DNA of 64,000 bases from Meandrina meandrites (taxonomy: Eukaryota; Cnidaria; Anthozoa; Scleractinia; Meandrinidae), in the NCBI GenBank assembly GCA_963693305.1, contig OY855907.1, forward strand, positions 33,018,301 to 33,082,300, written 5' to 3'. The notes beneath the pieces are model-generated. The model made no database searches. It was not told where the DNA came from and saw only the letters and a list, made by a program, of their open reading frames with translations. Numbering within the stretch: the first letter of the stretch is position 1; each line of letters begins with the position of its first letter. Of this stretch, positions 1 through 11,686 are shown one piece after another. The position numbers and the translations under genes were made by a program.

Positions 1-1140
1 TGACTAGCTGAGAACATTTTCGGGTTTCTAACGAGTTTTATTCAGATGCACGAGTGGAACTTGGGAGAACGGGATATACTGTAGTATTTCCACGGTCCTT
101 AAAACTAGGGCTTGTGGTCTAATTGTTAAATAGAACTCGATTACGTGCGCGTTACTCCTTTTTTGTAGCCTAAAGTGCACAAAATTATAGGTTCTGGCCT
201 GGAGTGTCTACCTACTAAAACAATTAAACTTCTCACTCGCGGGAAAACTCGAGTTTGATGCTGGAAATGCAGCGGGGATTTCATGGCGTCCGCTCTTCCT
301 CGACGATGTTTTTGTAAAATCTTCGCGGAGAGCGATTTAGAGACATAACTGACAAAACTATACCTAATAAATCTAGGACACCTAAGATAAAATATATCAT
401 TGCACGTGCATAACTAGTGCCAGTCGCAAACCGTGCGTTAGCATTTGAAATCCCTAAAACGCAGAGGAAGGAAGGTACGGTCAGGAGTACGGGTAGAGTT
501 CCGATTTCTTCAGTTACGAAACAGAGATAATGTAGCCGTCTTTATAATCTGGCCGTGATTTGAAACTCTTGAAGGACTCTTCAATGGAACAAACCTGTCC
601 AAAATGCTTACCCATATGAGGTCTGGCTTCCAAAATATTACAGTTAGAAATCTCCCTTTCCAACAAACGCTGGCTCTTGCGCGTTCTTTTGAGTTGAAAA
701 ATAAATTGCGCAGTCTAGGGAACGTGCGTTCGTTTTACGGGGATTCGTTATATCATGGTATTGCTCCAGAAATCTAACTGTGACGGGCGGAAGGAATCTG
801 CCAAGTGCGTTTCTGGCAAATGTTTCTCTTAAGGCTGCTGCGCTCTACAGGGGAAACAATTGTCGAAATGCGCGCTCAATAAAAATTATAACCCAAATCA
901 AGTAAACGCATTTCTTGTACTGTGCAAGCACCCTTTAGAAGTAACGTTGCTAAATCGAGCCCCTATCATTGTTTATACTCCTGTCCCCAAGTGTTTGCAT
1001 CAGGTTGAAAGTTGATACACCTGGTTGAGCAGATTATCGTGCAGTAATTTGTCAGTAGCTAGCAGATCAATTATTTCACAAAGCAATAGTCGATCTACGA
1101 GATGCTGACAAAACACGAAATTTTGCGATAACCGAGTTCA
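1..1140. other. Intergenic, nothing recognised
   Basis: I see no coding similarity, RNA gene or obvious repeat in this stretch. Open frames are short and stop-rich on both strands. Confidence 0.5.
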
Positions 1141-1275
1141 ATACAGTGGAACCTCGATTTAAGGAAGTGCCAAGGAATTTGGGAAATTTGTTCGCTGCAT
1201 CGAGCAGATCGAGGGTTCGTTATATCGAAAACCTCGATTTAATCAATTTCGGGAAGACAAACAAAATAGTCGTTA
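1141..1275 (+). repeat. pogo/Tigger-like terminal inverted repeat, left copy
   Basis: The sequence begins TACAGTGGAACCTCGATTTA and continues with short motifs of the type CTCGATTTAA and TTATATCGA. This is the usual appearance of pogo/Tigger termini with a TA target. An inverted partner lies at about 12700-12841 and ends in CCACTGTA. The interval is 11.7 kb, so the two ends may bound one large element enlarged by nested insertions, or may be two unrelated solo elements. Confidence 0.6.
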
Positions 1276-1589
1276 TATCGAGATTACTGATTTTCAACGG
1301 TGTTACGCTGCACTGCCCAGCATTTCCGGATCTGATCAATATTACTAATAAACATTCTTTCTTGAAGTCTCGGTACAGATCTGTACATAGCTACGGCACT
1401 AGAAACTGAACAGGCGAAAATCTGACAAAATTGCTTAAAACAACACATAAATTGAGACAGTAATAAAGGATTTCTTCCTATGAATCAAAAACGAAGATTG
1501 TTTTCTTTTGTCATCAGTAAAAATGCGTACTCCATTTAAGAAATTTAATGAACATGGTAACCATGGTCGAGTATTCAAATCAAACTTGA

Positions 1590-1790
1590 CAGCAGCGTGG
1601 CCTAGTGGTTAGGGCGCTGGACTTGTAATCCGTTCAAATCCTCCTCCCTGCCACTAGATGGATTTGTCTTCGGTGGTCCCGAATTCAACTCCTCCACGCA
1701 TTGTAAATAGCCAACTGGTCAGCCTCCTGCCAGTTGGGATTTTTATCAAGTTTCTGTTTGATTTATAATATTTGTTTCCTAAGATTTACA
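1590..1790 (+). repeat. tRNA-derived SINE
   Basis: A tRNA-like head carries an A-box-like TGGCCTAGTGG and a B-box-like GTTCAAATCC, with the anticodon-arm-like string GGACTTGTAATCC between. It is followed by a non-tRNA body. The spacing and missing arms do not make a functional tRNA, so I call it a SINE. Confidence 0.6.
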
Positions 1791-1794
1791 GTTT

Positions 1795-3500
1795 CCCAGT
1801 TAGCACAGCAGTGCGAGATACATCGACACTGAAATAAAGTGATTTTTATTGTACTTGTAATTACGCCGGAAAAATTGCTGCCCAGTCTCTCCCCTCGTAG
1901 AAATGTCTTTCATACGCCCTTCCAAACCAATTTAAACGGCAAATCAAAAAAAAATAATAATAACAATAAGCCTACAGTGTTGTGTTACTAACATCAGCTG
2001 CATCCAAAAAATGACACCGAATAGTTAGTTTTTAGCATTCATTCATTCATTTGTTCGTTCGTTCGTTCGTTCGTTCGTTCGTTCGTTCGTTCGTTCGTTC
2101 ACTTATTTATCTACGTACTTACTTACTGAATTATTTATTTATTTATTTATTTCTGTTGTCAGTTTTTCATTTCTTTACTGCAAAACTGGGCCTTTTAATC
2201 TCGTACCTCGAGTCTTCGTTCCTTACTGCGCAAGCTTGACGAAACGAAGACCCTGGGTACCCATGGGTCGTGGACGATTATGCCAGCGTTATACCTGAAA
2301 TGTTCAAGTAAGCAAACAAACGAAGACGATAATCCAGCTGATGCGCCAACTATATTATTTTGCCCCAAAATTATGCCAGCATAATGTGTCAACTCCAAAT
2401 GCTAAAAGCTAAAAATATTCATGTATCCCCTAGTTGGGACTAGTTATTACCTCAATCCTTGACTATTATATACCACATAGAGTAAATCATAGATTTGCGA
2501 GAAATCATTTCTTATTATTTCAATTGTATTCTTGTTTCATTTCACAGGGATCTGGAAGTTAAAACAACATACCCAGTACCTCAACAAACACGCTTACTAA
2601 ACATTATTATTAAAGCAGTAAACGTTTCAAGCATCAAAGTATTAAAGTTTCTTTGTTATAACATAAGCTTAGAAAGCACATGATGCAACATTGTGTATGC
2701 CAGAGTAGCTGTAAAAAGCAAAATAGTCAGCATCATTTTTCATCATTACCGGGTTCCAGCATGAGGCAGTCAGAGAGAACAAGTAAAATAAAACATCACC
2801 AAGAACTTAACTGAGATTGTGAGAATTGCGGATGATGTGTAAATAACTACAGTATTGTGATTTATAATATATTTCAATAGAATAGGCGCGAACCTCGTAT
2901 CTTTAGTAAAACAATTATGTTCAAAATAATAAAGTTCTGTTTGGTATTTGAAGTATTTCAGTGTTTGCAGAACAACTACTACGAAAAAAAAAACATTCTT
3001 TTCCACTATGATTAAAGATCAACTATAATAATAATAACAACGACGTAAAGCATTCAACAATTGATTTGGTCCTGCTTCTGATTGGATCAAGAAACTACAC
3101 GATGATGTTTACTGTGATTGGCTACAGCACGTTGCATGCCTCTTTTTGAACAATTGGAGAATTCATGATCAGCAAACACAAAACAAACCTAAACTACTCT
3201 TAATGCTAGCAATAACCGCTTGTAAAAAATAAAATTGTTCATCGTGGTGTAAGATAGCAAAGATGAACGTTTATTCATTTCTCTCACGATGAAGTCACTT
3301 TGAGGTGTTGAACACGACATTTCAACTGCAGTACTGCCAATCTTCATGAGGTGATGAGGTCGACTGTTTACGTGTCTCTATTTGTAGCACGTTTGTTCGC
3401 TGCTATTGGTGCGCATGCATTTCAATTCTTGTTATTAAGCTGACCTAGTGGTGTGTAAACATGTGCGCAATCCACCATACTAATATATTGTGCATGAACT
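1795..3500. other. Intergenic with microsatellites, no gene recognised
   Basis: Positions 2036-2100 are a (TTCG)n microsatellite preceded by (CATT)n, followed by (ATTT)n to about 2152. The rest is AT-rich with no recognised coding similarity. Confidence 0.5.
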
Positions 3501-3519
3501 TGAACGACAAAATTCAGGC

Positions 3520-3625
3520 CCATGGACCGGGTGCATGATGATAATGAGGTGGTCCATGGACTGAGTCCACGGTCCACAAGACGGTTCATGGTTCGGGTCC
3601 ACAGGGGTGGTCCATGGACCTGGGT
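3520..3625. repeat. Short GGTCCATGGA-type repeats
   Basis: Variants of GGTCCATGGACC recur at least four times in about 100 bp. The unit is itself palindromic, so the stretch can fold on itself. It lies just downstream of the condensation-family gene. Confidence 0.5.
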
Positions 3626-3691
3626 CTATGTTTTGCATACGTCCTACTGAAAGTTGTAGCCTCCCTGCGTTAAAAAAGCATGATGTGATAT

Positions 3692-5219
3692 CTAGTCCCT
3701 GATATCCTTTGTTGCCTTTAGAATAGTTCCTTTGACCAAATCAGCATATTTATGGCCTGTGGCGTCACTTCCAATTTTGCTGTAATAAATAACAGTCCAA
3801 AACAACTTGTCATTGAATGTGGCTCTGTTGTTGCTAAAGATGGATCCACGCTGGTGCACAGCGACAGAGCCGAATCTGGCTCGGAGGATGACGTCATCAT
3901 CGGGAGATATGTCTAGAAACTTAGCGTAGCCAAGATTGGTGAAGACTACAAGCTGGCCATTACGTTGACCAGACCGATAATCTTTAGCCTTGGTCACTCC
4001 TCTCAGCATTCGGGCCATCCCTGTGATAATCGGCCACATTTTGAAATTGTCATTTTTGTTCAGCCTGGCATGAAGATCACTTGAAGCTTGTCTAGCCATA
4101 CTCCAGAATTTGCTAGCATCGGGTGATGACACAATAAGGTCTTTACATTGTAGGAATAAAAAGTACACTCCGGCATAATCATCTGGTACTTCAGACTGAA
4201 GGAAAGGCCTGACATTGACTGTGACGTTGGACTCTACTTTCCACTCCTGTTCCTCCAGCATGGTACCAATGGCAACACCGGCTGCTGTCTGGACAGCTCC
4301 TTGAACAGTGGTTTGGTGCTCTTTACACGCCTTCAGCAACCTTGATGTCTCGACCTTTGACAACTCCATGGGAATAATCTTTGTTCTTGGTTGAATGGAA
4401 GGGTTTCTTTGGATTTCAACACCATATTTTGCGGTAAAGGCATTGCCTCCGTACATTCTGCTCATCATGAATTCAGGAAATCCAGGTATTATGCACAGTA
4501 TGTCCAACACGAGGTGCATAAAGTGGTGGTACCATTTCGATTGGATCACTTCATTTATATATAGGTCCACTAGCGCCAACAGAGGCATTGATATCACTTC
4601 AGGTTCTTCGTTGTTGATCAATTTGTCCACGTATTTAGTGAACTCTGCAAACATTCTCATATAGGAATGTCCATCTGCCACAATGTGATGAAAGCCAAAC
4701 ACGCAAATGTACTCATGAGGGTATGATATTATGTCTGGGATATCTTCTACTGTATCTGTCTCATATCTAGCATTTGGGTGGGAATGTCACTCTCCAAAGG
4801 GGACCATTTTCTCCATCAAATTTCTCCAATAAACCATCCTCCATAACAGTCCTCCAGTCTGTGGTATCAAGTTCGCGTAGATCCACAGTGACATTAGTCA
4901 TTTTCTGCAGACGATAATCTCCATCGTGGTTCTTTTTGGTGCACATGCGCAGCATGGGGTGTCTCTTCATGAGCAGCTCCATTGCTTTTCTCACCACTGG
5001 TCCCGTGATGAGCTTCCTGGATCTCAGAACCAGAGTGTTGGCCAGAATAAGGTATCCGGCCGTGTCATGACCCTGTCTCATCCACTTCTCCATAACACCA
5101 AGGGGACGTCCGTTGTCATGGGAATGGCGTTTTTGGAAGGTTGTTCTCCTGCTACCCAATTTTCTCCACAACATGGTCAACAGTATTGCTACAATACCAC
5201 AACATATAGTATAGGCCAT
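3692..5219 (-). CDS. Condensation/acyltransferase-family protein, broken by one frameshift
   Basis: Two minus-strand frames (4767-5219 and 3692-4702, the second open further upstream) read as one gene of about 500 codons. The N-terminal part begins with a hydrophobic segment (residues about 3-18), suggesting membrane anchoring, and continues with a condensation-like fold. The second frame has the hallmark HHxxxDG motif as HHIVADG at about 4670-4690. In CoA-dependent acyltransferases and NRPS condensation domains the second His is the catalytic base. The specific acyl donor and acceptor cannot be told. The frame changes by one nucleotide at the C-rich run near 4775-4785, where the first frame stops soon after a LWRVTF segment. 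The reading resumes without lost sequence, so this is either a very recent mutation or an assembly indel. No intron signals are seen. Confidence 0.65.
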
Positions 5220-5718
5220 GGTGTTGCCACTTGTTTCTGAAATGACATAACAACGATATCAAAAAAGTGTGGTTCAAAACCATTTCATTAGTATACCAAA
5301 ATAACCACAGGGCTGCAACGATACATTTGCTCGCGATAGGATACATATCTCGAGACAGTCAAGCGCCACGATACGACTGATTACATACAGCTGTCGAGTG
5401 ACGTAATTTTTTACTAAAACTGCGGTTCCAATTTATTAAGAAGTTGTCACGAACCGCGTTTTTTTTTGCAAGTAGGCTGGCACACAAGATTGTGTCAGCT
5501 GACAACTAATGACTAATTGGAACAGCAACTGCAAATGCGTTCGTGTCGCATCTCGAGAAATAGGTGATCTGTAGTGAAGCAAGGATGGAAATTTCTTGTC
5601 CCTCTGTTAAATAAATCGCTATTAAGGGCTTGGACTTAAGTAAGGAGTCATAAAAACAATAATTTCTGAACGTTGACAAAGAAGATTTTACTGCTGCGAT
5701 TTTGCGATATGTTGTTCA

Positions 5719-5878
5719 ATTAGTAATGGTAATAGGACTGAGTGGAGTCCAATTCGGTCTGTAATCATACGAGTGATTAACAAAATCGGACGACCGCGTA
5801 GCGGGAGCCCGATTTGTTTAATCACGAGTATGATTACAGACAGAATTGGACGACACGAAGTCCTATTACCAATTAATC
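5719..5878. repeat. Foldback MITE
   Basis: A 160-bp imperfect palindrome. The left arm GGTAATAGGACT and the string GTCTGTAATCATAC recur as inverted copies on the right, around a GC-rich centre near ACCGCGTAGCGGGAGC. It lies upstream of the condensation-family gene. No coding capacity. Confidence 0.75.
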
Positions 5879-6430
5879 ATAAGTATAACAAAATTCGAGA
5901 AAAAATTAGATAAAGTGAAGATTCGAGAATTTTGTTATAGTTGTGATTAATATTCGTATCACGACAAAAAATATCGTGATTCACCGGGGTATCGTTCGCC
6001 ATAGCAGCGCCAATCATACCGCCGTTATGAATTTAGTTAAAGGAGTGTTTAGCATGCGAGTAGGCTCTCTTGTTCCACCTGCTGGCTCGTAACTCTCACG
6101 CAAAACCCAAACGCATGCATGCAATCACCGCGAAACTAAAACAAGACGGCATCGCAAAATCCAATCACGAGTTAACGGGTAAAGTAAATCTCATTTTGTC
6201 ATCAACACCCCTCCCCCACCTCTGCTGCCGATGAGTATACATTGCTCAATGGAAACTCTAAGTGGACATAGATGCTTTAGTCATGATCACAAATCGAATC
6301 ATTTAACACAGCACAGAGTGTGCATTCATACTTGTTGACGTTTAATTTTCTTCTTTTGTTGTTATATGGAAATAATTTAAAAATTACCAGGCTAAGCACT
6401 AAGTGACTGTTTGAGAAACTATCTTACATA
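5879..6430. other. Intergenic, no gene recognised
   Basis: AT-rich sequence between two foldback elements, with no recognised coding or RNA similarity. Confidence 0.45.
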
Positions 6431-6487
6431 TAGCCTGCGTTGCAGACGAACTAAACCCGGGGTTTAGTTTGTCTGCAACGCAGGCTA
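6431..6487. repeat. Near-perfect hairpin palindrome
   Basis: Both ends read TAGCCTGCGTTGCAGAC in inverted orientation, meeting at a central AACCCCGGGGTT-like core, so nearly all 57 bp pair. It belongs to a family of TAG(N)CT...AG(N)CTA hairpins also seen at 6990, 7387 and 11559. Confidence 0.8.
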
Positions 6488-6640
6488 TCTTGCATATGAA
6501 TTGAATGATTATTGTGCTAAACATTTATCGCGCATTATAATTAACTTTAGTTCACCGTCTGAACGAACTAAGAGTAAAGTTTTATGAGTCAAATGAGTCA
6601 AATTTTAAGTAATAGTGCTCCCCTTGCTAACTAATAAAAG

Positions 6641-6793
6641 CTAACCGCAAGCAAACCAGAATGGAACTAACCGCCAGCAAACCAGAGTGGAACTAACCGC
6701 AAGCAAACCGGAGTGGAACTAACCGCAAGCAAACTAGAGTGGAACTAACTGCAAGCAAACCAGAGTAGAACTAACGGTACGCAAAGTGGAGTG
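6641..6793 (+). repeat. 26-bp tandem repeat, about six copies
   Basis: The unit CTAACCGCAAGCAAACCAGA plus six more bases is repeated about six times with one to four changes per copy. The copies at the 3' end are more diverged. A related unit appears in opposite orientation near 50530-50600. Confidence 0.8.
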
Positions 6794-6989
6794 CTTCTAA
6801 GCTAACTTGAATACAGGCAAACGATGGTTCAATATATAATTACCTACTTTGTTAAAAAATAACCTTGACTCATGACTCATAGACTCATTTGACTCATAAA
6901 ACAGGGGACCTCGACAAAAATATCGCGGTTCACCGGTGTATCGTTGCAGTACTACATCGCCATACCCCGGGCGCCATAGCAGCAGCAAA

Positions 6990-7085
6990 CATAGCCTGCG
7001 AACGCAGACGTATTTCCGGCTGTCGTTGTCTCTTTTTCGGCGGAGACAAGCGACAGCCGGAAATACGCCTGCGTTCGCAGGCTAT
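6990..7085. repeat. Hairpin palindrome of the TAGCCTGCG family
   Basis: Arms of about 40 bp beginning ATAGCCTGCGAACGCAG on the left are mirrored at the right end (CTGCGTTCGCAGGCTAT). The loop contains GTCGTTGTCTCTTTTTCGGC. The ends match the palindrome at 6431. Confidence 0.8.
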
Positions 7086-7202
7086 AGCAAACATGGCAAA
7101 GGTGCGCCAATCTCACTGTCGTTATGAATTTAGTTAAAGAGTGTAAAAACTAAAATTAAAACGTCCTTAATTGATTGGCATTGCGGTAAAAAGTAAATTA
7201 AT

Positions 7203-7385
7203 TTAAAACGTTAAAACTCGAACCTTGCGAATAAAGTTCTTAGTTCCAGCGAAGCTGCGTATGTTCTCACCGTTCTCAGGAAGTGCGTTCCAGTATTTCG
7301 CGGCGTACAAGACATTTACACTCCGCAGATCGTAATTACTCCTTTTGACATCCTTACTTTCTTCTTTTGTTGTTATACACGGAAA
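7203..7385 (-). pseudogene. LINE reverse-transcriptase C-terminal relic
   Basis: The minus-strand frame contains a YDLR-x-AAKYWNALPEN-type stretch ending in a basic RKVRVLTF tail. This resembles the C-terminal tail of non-LTR retrotransposon polyproteins (YNLR ... WNxLP). Only this tail is present, so it is a heavily 5'-truncated copy. The similarity is short and the call is tentative. Confidence 0.4.
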
Positions 7386-7386
7386 G

Positions 7387-7439
7387 TAGACTCCTGCGCA
7401 GACGCGTGTGGAGACCAAAGACGCCTGCGCAGGAGGCTA
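7387..7439. repeat. Short hairpin palindrome
   Basis: TAGACTCCTGCGCAGACG on the left is mirrored as CGCCTGCGCAGGAGGCTA on the right. The ends match the TAG(N)CT hairpin family in this window. Confidence 0.75.
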
Positions 7440-8490
7440 AAGCACTAAGTGACTGCTTGTGAAACTGTCTTGCATATAAATTGAATGATTGTAGTGCTAA
7501 ACATTTATCGCGCATTCTTTACTTCATGGTCTGAACGGACTAGAGTTGCCAAAACACTAGAGGCCAGGCTGACTCATATACACCAACAAACAAAGTTAGC
7601 AGTCGGGCTCAACAGTGTAATAGAGCATGGTATTTTCATTTCATGACTGAAAACAATTATAAATCAAGACACGCTTGAGTTATAATGTGTACTGAAATTT
7701 AAATATTCTGTTAGACTACTTGTAGTCGGTCTTTTCTCTAAGGGTCGGAGGAGCGCTTTTATATCGGGAACTGGGCGAACCACCAGGCGGTATGGACGGG
7801 AAGGGCTTGGGACGAGACGAGAAAAAACCATTTTTCCTCGCGCGCTGTTGTCTCGGCACAATCTCCCCGTCTCGCGTCTTAAACCCGAGTTTACAGCATT
7901 CCCTTTCTGAATTTCGAGAGAAAAACAGACTGCATGCAGTCTAATATTCTGTCGAACTGTGCGGACACTCCATTAGTTTATACGAACGCAGTGTAGGTTT
8001 TCAGTGAATGCCGGTCATAACGCCCCCGAGATAAAACGCCCCGAGATAAAACGCCCCCTATGAGACATAACGCCCCCTTATCCTAAGACATAACGCCCCC
8101 TGTAAGACATGACGCCCCGTATTGTGAGAAAGCAAATTTTAATTTGTAGTTTTATGACAACGATATTAGAAAGATAATTTTTCAGTATTCGATCGTAAAA
8201 ACCGAGTTTATAGTGATCCAAGGTTCTTATACTTTCCTATTTTGTTGTTTGTTCTTTTCATTACCTTTTTTTCCTTGCTTAGTTCTTTGTTGGGTTGTTT
8301 GGATTGTGATCGGTATTCACTGCGCCATAAGTGTTCGCCATATTGAAGCCATATTTGTTGATACGCAAACTAGTTCCTTGTTCTCCCTCGAGTCATGAAA
8401 CAGGAAGTTGTACCAATACGCACATAAAACAGACAACCAAATTTGCTCAACTGAACTTTATTGTTTACCCTATGTTACAACGTTAAAAGA
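7440..8490. other. Intergenic with short GACATAACGCCCCC repeats
   Basis: Positions about 8008-8128 contain five or six imperfect copies of a GACATAACGCCCCC-like unit. No gene is recognised in the rest. Confidence 0.5.
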
Positions 8491-8497
8491 AGTCAAT

Positions 8498-8690
8498 ATG
8501 AAAATACGAAATACGAGCAGTATAAGTGTAACCTAGTAACACTAGCGAAAGCTACATACTGTTTATCAATTTGAAAATACGAGCAATATAAGTGTAACCT
8601 AGTGAGAAAACTAGCGAAAGCTACATGATGTTTATCAATTTGAAAATATGAGCAATATAAGTGTAACCTAGTGAGAAAACTACATTCTTT
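8498..8690 (+). repeat. ~70-bp tandem repeat, about three copies
   Basis: Three head-to-tail copies contain GAAAATACGAGCA, ATATAAGTGTAACCTAGTGA and AACTAGCGAAAGCTACAT. The third copy is truncated before ACATTC. A minus-strand frame through it is only a by-product of the repeat. Confidence 0.8.
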
Positions 8691-8870
8691 CAATTACTTA
8701 AGCCTGCTGGGCCAACGAGATTTGAGCATGCTTTCAAAAGTCGTTTCGCTGACCTTTCTCCATCTTCGAATTCCTCCCACAGCTTGAACACTTGTGATTG
8801 TAGCATTCTGTAGGTCTTGCGCTGCACACACATCTTTTGTTTCTCCCCCATCGACAACCTACAGGATACA

Positions 8871-10015
8871 GTAGAACCTCGATTTAACGAACCTCAAAAA
8901 ACGAAGTCCTCGGTATAACGAACGATTTTCTTCAGCCCGGCCAAAATTACAGTAAAATGTATGGAACAGAACCTCGATATAACGAAATCCTCTTTATAAC
9001 GGGCGTTAACAAAACCAGGATCGGATCGGATCGGATCGGATCGGACCGGATGTGATCCGACTGACAAAACCTGCATAGATCGGATCCGAAAAAGTCGGAT
9101 CGCCATAAATTCCCGCCAAAATAGTCACGTGTTATCGCTAATCGAAAAAATGTAAACTGGCGAAAATCCACAAGTTCTTCTTCAGTCTCAGACCATCGGC
9201 AACTGTTTTTCACCACCTGCTAGTTATGGCGCCAAGGCTACCCAACTTGAAACCGAGGTAAAAAAGTTTTACAAATAATCAATAAAAAAGCGGGATGTAG
9301 ATCTAAGGTAACAGCACCTCTTAATCAGACCGTGTTGGTATTATTCCAAAAGTCAATATCTAAGTTCAAAAAGATTACGAACTAAACTAAATTCAGGTTT
9401 TTTTAGTGCTTTGAGGGTTGTACATGAGGATGTGAGACAACTGGCAATTATATTTTTAATTTAGAACTAGAAGAGATAATTACAATAATCATTATACGAG
9501 ACATTCTGACAGTTTGAGGATACATGTACATCAGTTATAGCTGATGAGACCCTCTACAGTGAGAGGATCCGGTACTTCTATTTCGCCACGGTGGTCCTTG
9601 CAAATTTGTGTTCGTTTTTACTGCTAATGCAATTTTCCTGTTCGTATCTCGCCCTTCCTTCTTGATCTTTCCCTCTGGAAAGAAAATCATAAGCAGGGTC
9701 ACTGAATAACAAAACTTCTTACCAAGATAATACTGACGAAAAAGAAACACACAACGAACGTCTCCTTACTTGTTTCTGTGCCATATTCGATTAGAGATAT
9801 CACGTGACTATTTTGGCGGGAATTTATGGATTGTTTTGGATCCGATCCGGGTTTTGTCAGTCGGATCACATCCCGTCCAGGTTTTGTCAATCCGGTCCAA
9901 TCCGGTCCGGGTTTTGACAATCCGGTCCGATCCGATCCGATCCTGGTTTTGTTAACGCCCCTTTATAACGAACACAATCCAGAAGCCCAACGTAAAATAT
10001 ACCTCGATATAACGA
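8871..10015 (+). repeat. pogo-like MITE sequence split by a nested insertion
   Basis: The left portion starts ACAGTAGAACCTCGATTTAA and holds several CTCGATATAACGAA motifs. The same motif family resumes after position 9960. The interruption is exactly the element at 9001-9960 plus one copy of its 9-bp target duplication, so this sequence was in place before that insertion. Confidence 0.65.
9001..9960. mobile_element. Foldback DNA transposon with 9-bp TSD (Mutator-like, non-autonomous)
   Basis: The element begins GGGCGTTAACAAAACCAGGA and ends in the exact inverse. It is flanked on both sides by CTTTATAAC (8992-9000 and 9961-9969). Terminal inverted repeats run about 150-170 bp, with GGATCGGATC-type subrepeats expanded differently in each arm. 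The arms also share the string ATTCCCGCCAAAATAGTCAC. A 9-bp duplication and GG-initial termini suggest Mutator-like mobilisation. No transposase is visible inside. Confidence 0.8.
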
Positions 10016-10783
10016 ATAAATGTCAACATGTGACGAAAGATGAATGCGAAACAGACTAACAACGGTGAAATCTCTTTAATCCTCCAGAAATTCACCAACA
10101 ATTACATCCCAGATATCTTTATACTCATGGTAGCCTCGACTACAAGATCGAAAAGAATACACCGATTGCAAATATGGCGACGTATGCATGAGAACGAGGC
10201 TTTTAGGTAGCAACCTTGCTAAGGGCGAATTGAGCACTCATTCCCTGTATAGGAGTGCGAGTTGTTTACACTTAGTTGAAGCTGTTTTTTCGAAGATATT
10301 CCCATTGCAAACCTATATATACGGAAAATATCTTTCAGTAATCTTGTATAAATACTTGGGAGGCATTTCAAGGTCAGTATTCTCGTACAGTTTTGGTCTC
10401 GAAGCCTTTCAGTACGCAGATGTTCGTGCGAGGGCGCCATAGCAAATAGGGACAGTTTGTATTCGGATTTCCACAACTACAAGCGCTTGCAATCACTAAC
10501 AGACACTATATTTGCGGGGCCGATGATTGTAAATATGCTAGGATATCAGACAAATGCTAGAACACCAATGGTTTAAGGCATAGTTATGTTATAAATGTCA
10601 ATTCTCTGCCCGATCTGTAGCGTACGCAAAGGAAATTGCGTCAGTTGTAATTAATCTAATTTTGTCTAATAAATCTATATCCAACTGTTGTTTATGCTGT
10701 TTTTTTTTATTTCATTACATTAAGGCCATTTTACCAAAGTTACCAAATTCTTTTCCTTCGTAATACTTGAAGTGAAGGAGAAC

Positions 10784-11215
10784 ATGCCCGATAATTGTTG
10801 TGTACCGATGTGTTGTAAGACAGGATATCGTGTATATATTGTAGATGGAGATGGTCGAAAGGTCATCTATCACAGTCTTCCAGTAAAGGATTCATCAAAA
10901 CTAAAGGAAAATCTTGCTACTTTTTAAAATTGATGTGATTTTGTTAAGAGATGTCTAACACTATACAGTTTATATTTAAATATAATGCATTGAATTTTTA
11001 GACCTAGCTTATCAAAATTTCGAAGCATATCATAATTCGGAGAGATCGAGAGATGTTTCGCAGCATTTCCAAATCACCGAGCGAACAAAAACCTGCTCAC
11101 TGCACTTCAAGGAGTCAGATTTTCGAGAACTTGCGAAATGTTGATGCCGTTCCCCCTAAATTTCCTTGGTCAGGCACCTCTCCGAAGCGAAAGAGGATTT
11201 TAATGCATTCTACTG
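10784..11215 (+). pseudogene. THAP-domain (P-element-like transposase) relic
   Basis: The first segment (10784-10927, 47 codons) starts MPDNCCVPMC and contains a VIYHSLP stretch. This matches the C-x(2-4)-C start and HxFP-like middle of the THAP zinc-binding DNA-binding domain. At 11050-11150 a second segment carries the CSLHF-KESDF portion (the C...H pair). The AVPxxF signature follows as AVPPKFPW in a shifted frame. The domain is therefore present but split by stops and frameshifts, with a possible intron between the parts. No RNase-H-type catalytic core was recognised downstream. It sits inside the inverted repeats at 10150 and 12665. Confidence 0.6.
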
Positions 11216-11558
11216 ATGCGCCTATCTAATGCCTAATATTGACGTTGACCTTGCGACCGAACGCGACGCAGATCGTTAAATCGAGGAGCTAAAAGCTCGA
11301 ATTTTCACTTTTTCGCAGACTTCTATAGCAGAGCGCTCTCAGATAAAACCTACCACTTTCTACGTGATGCTCAGCAAAAACATTATGAATATGCCCTTCA
11401 ATTAAAGTTGACACCACGCTCAAAGGGCTTCATGACAGGTGTCATGACAATGTAGTCCCGCAGCTGTTTGATGTTTTTCCACTAGAGGTTCTGACATACT
11501 TCACGATGGAATTGACGGTAAAAGGCCATCGAAGATTTTTGTCATGTTTCTTTCTGGG

Positions 11559-11686
11559 TAGTCTCCTTCGCAGCCGCTTTTTGGGACGTCACGTTGCGTG
11601 ACGTCCCAAAAAGCGGCTGCGAAGGAGACTACTTCTTTGGGGGGAGCGTTGCGTGACGTCCCAAAAAGCGGCTGCGAAGGAGACTA
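11559..11686. repeat. Hairpin palindrome with a third tandem arm
   Basis: A 73-bp palindrome (11559-11631) has arms beginning TAGTCTCCTTCGCAGCCGCT around ACGTCACGTTGCGTGACGT. A further copy of one arm follows at 11646-11686. The termini match the other TAG(N)CT hairpins. Confidence 0.8.

Noticed and set aside
9535..9580. CTGATGAG followed by a stem-loop, resembling a hammerhead core
   Set aside because: No GAAA follows the stem and no stem I pairing is found.
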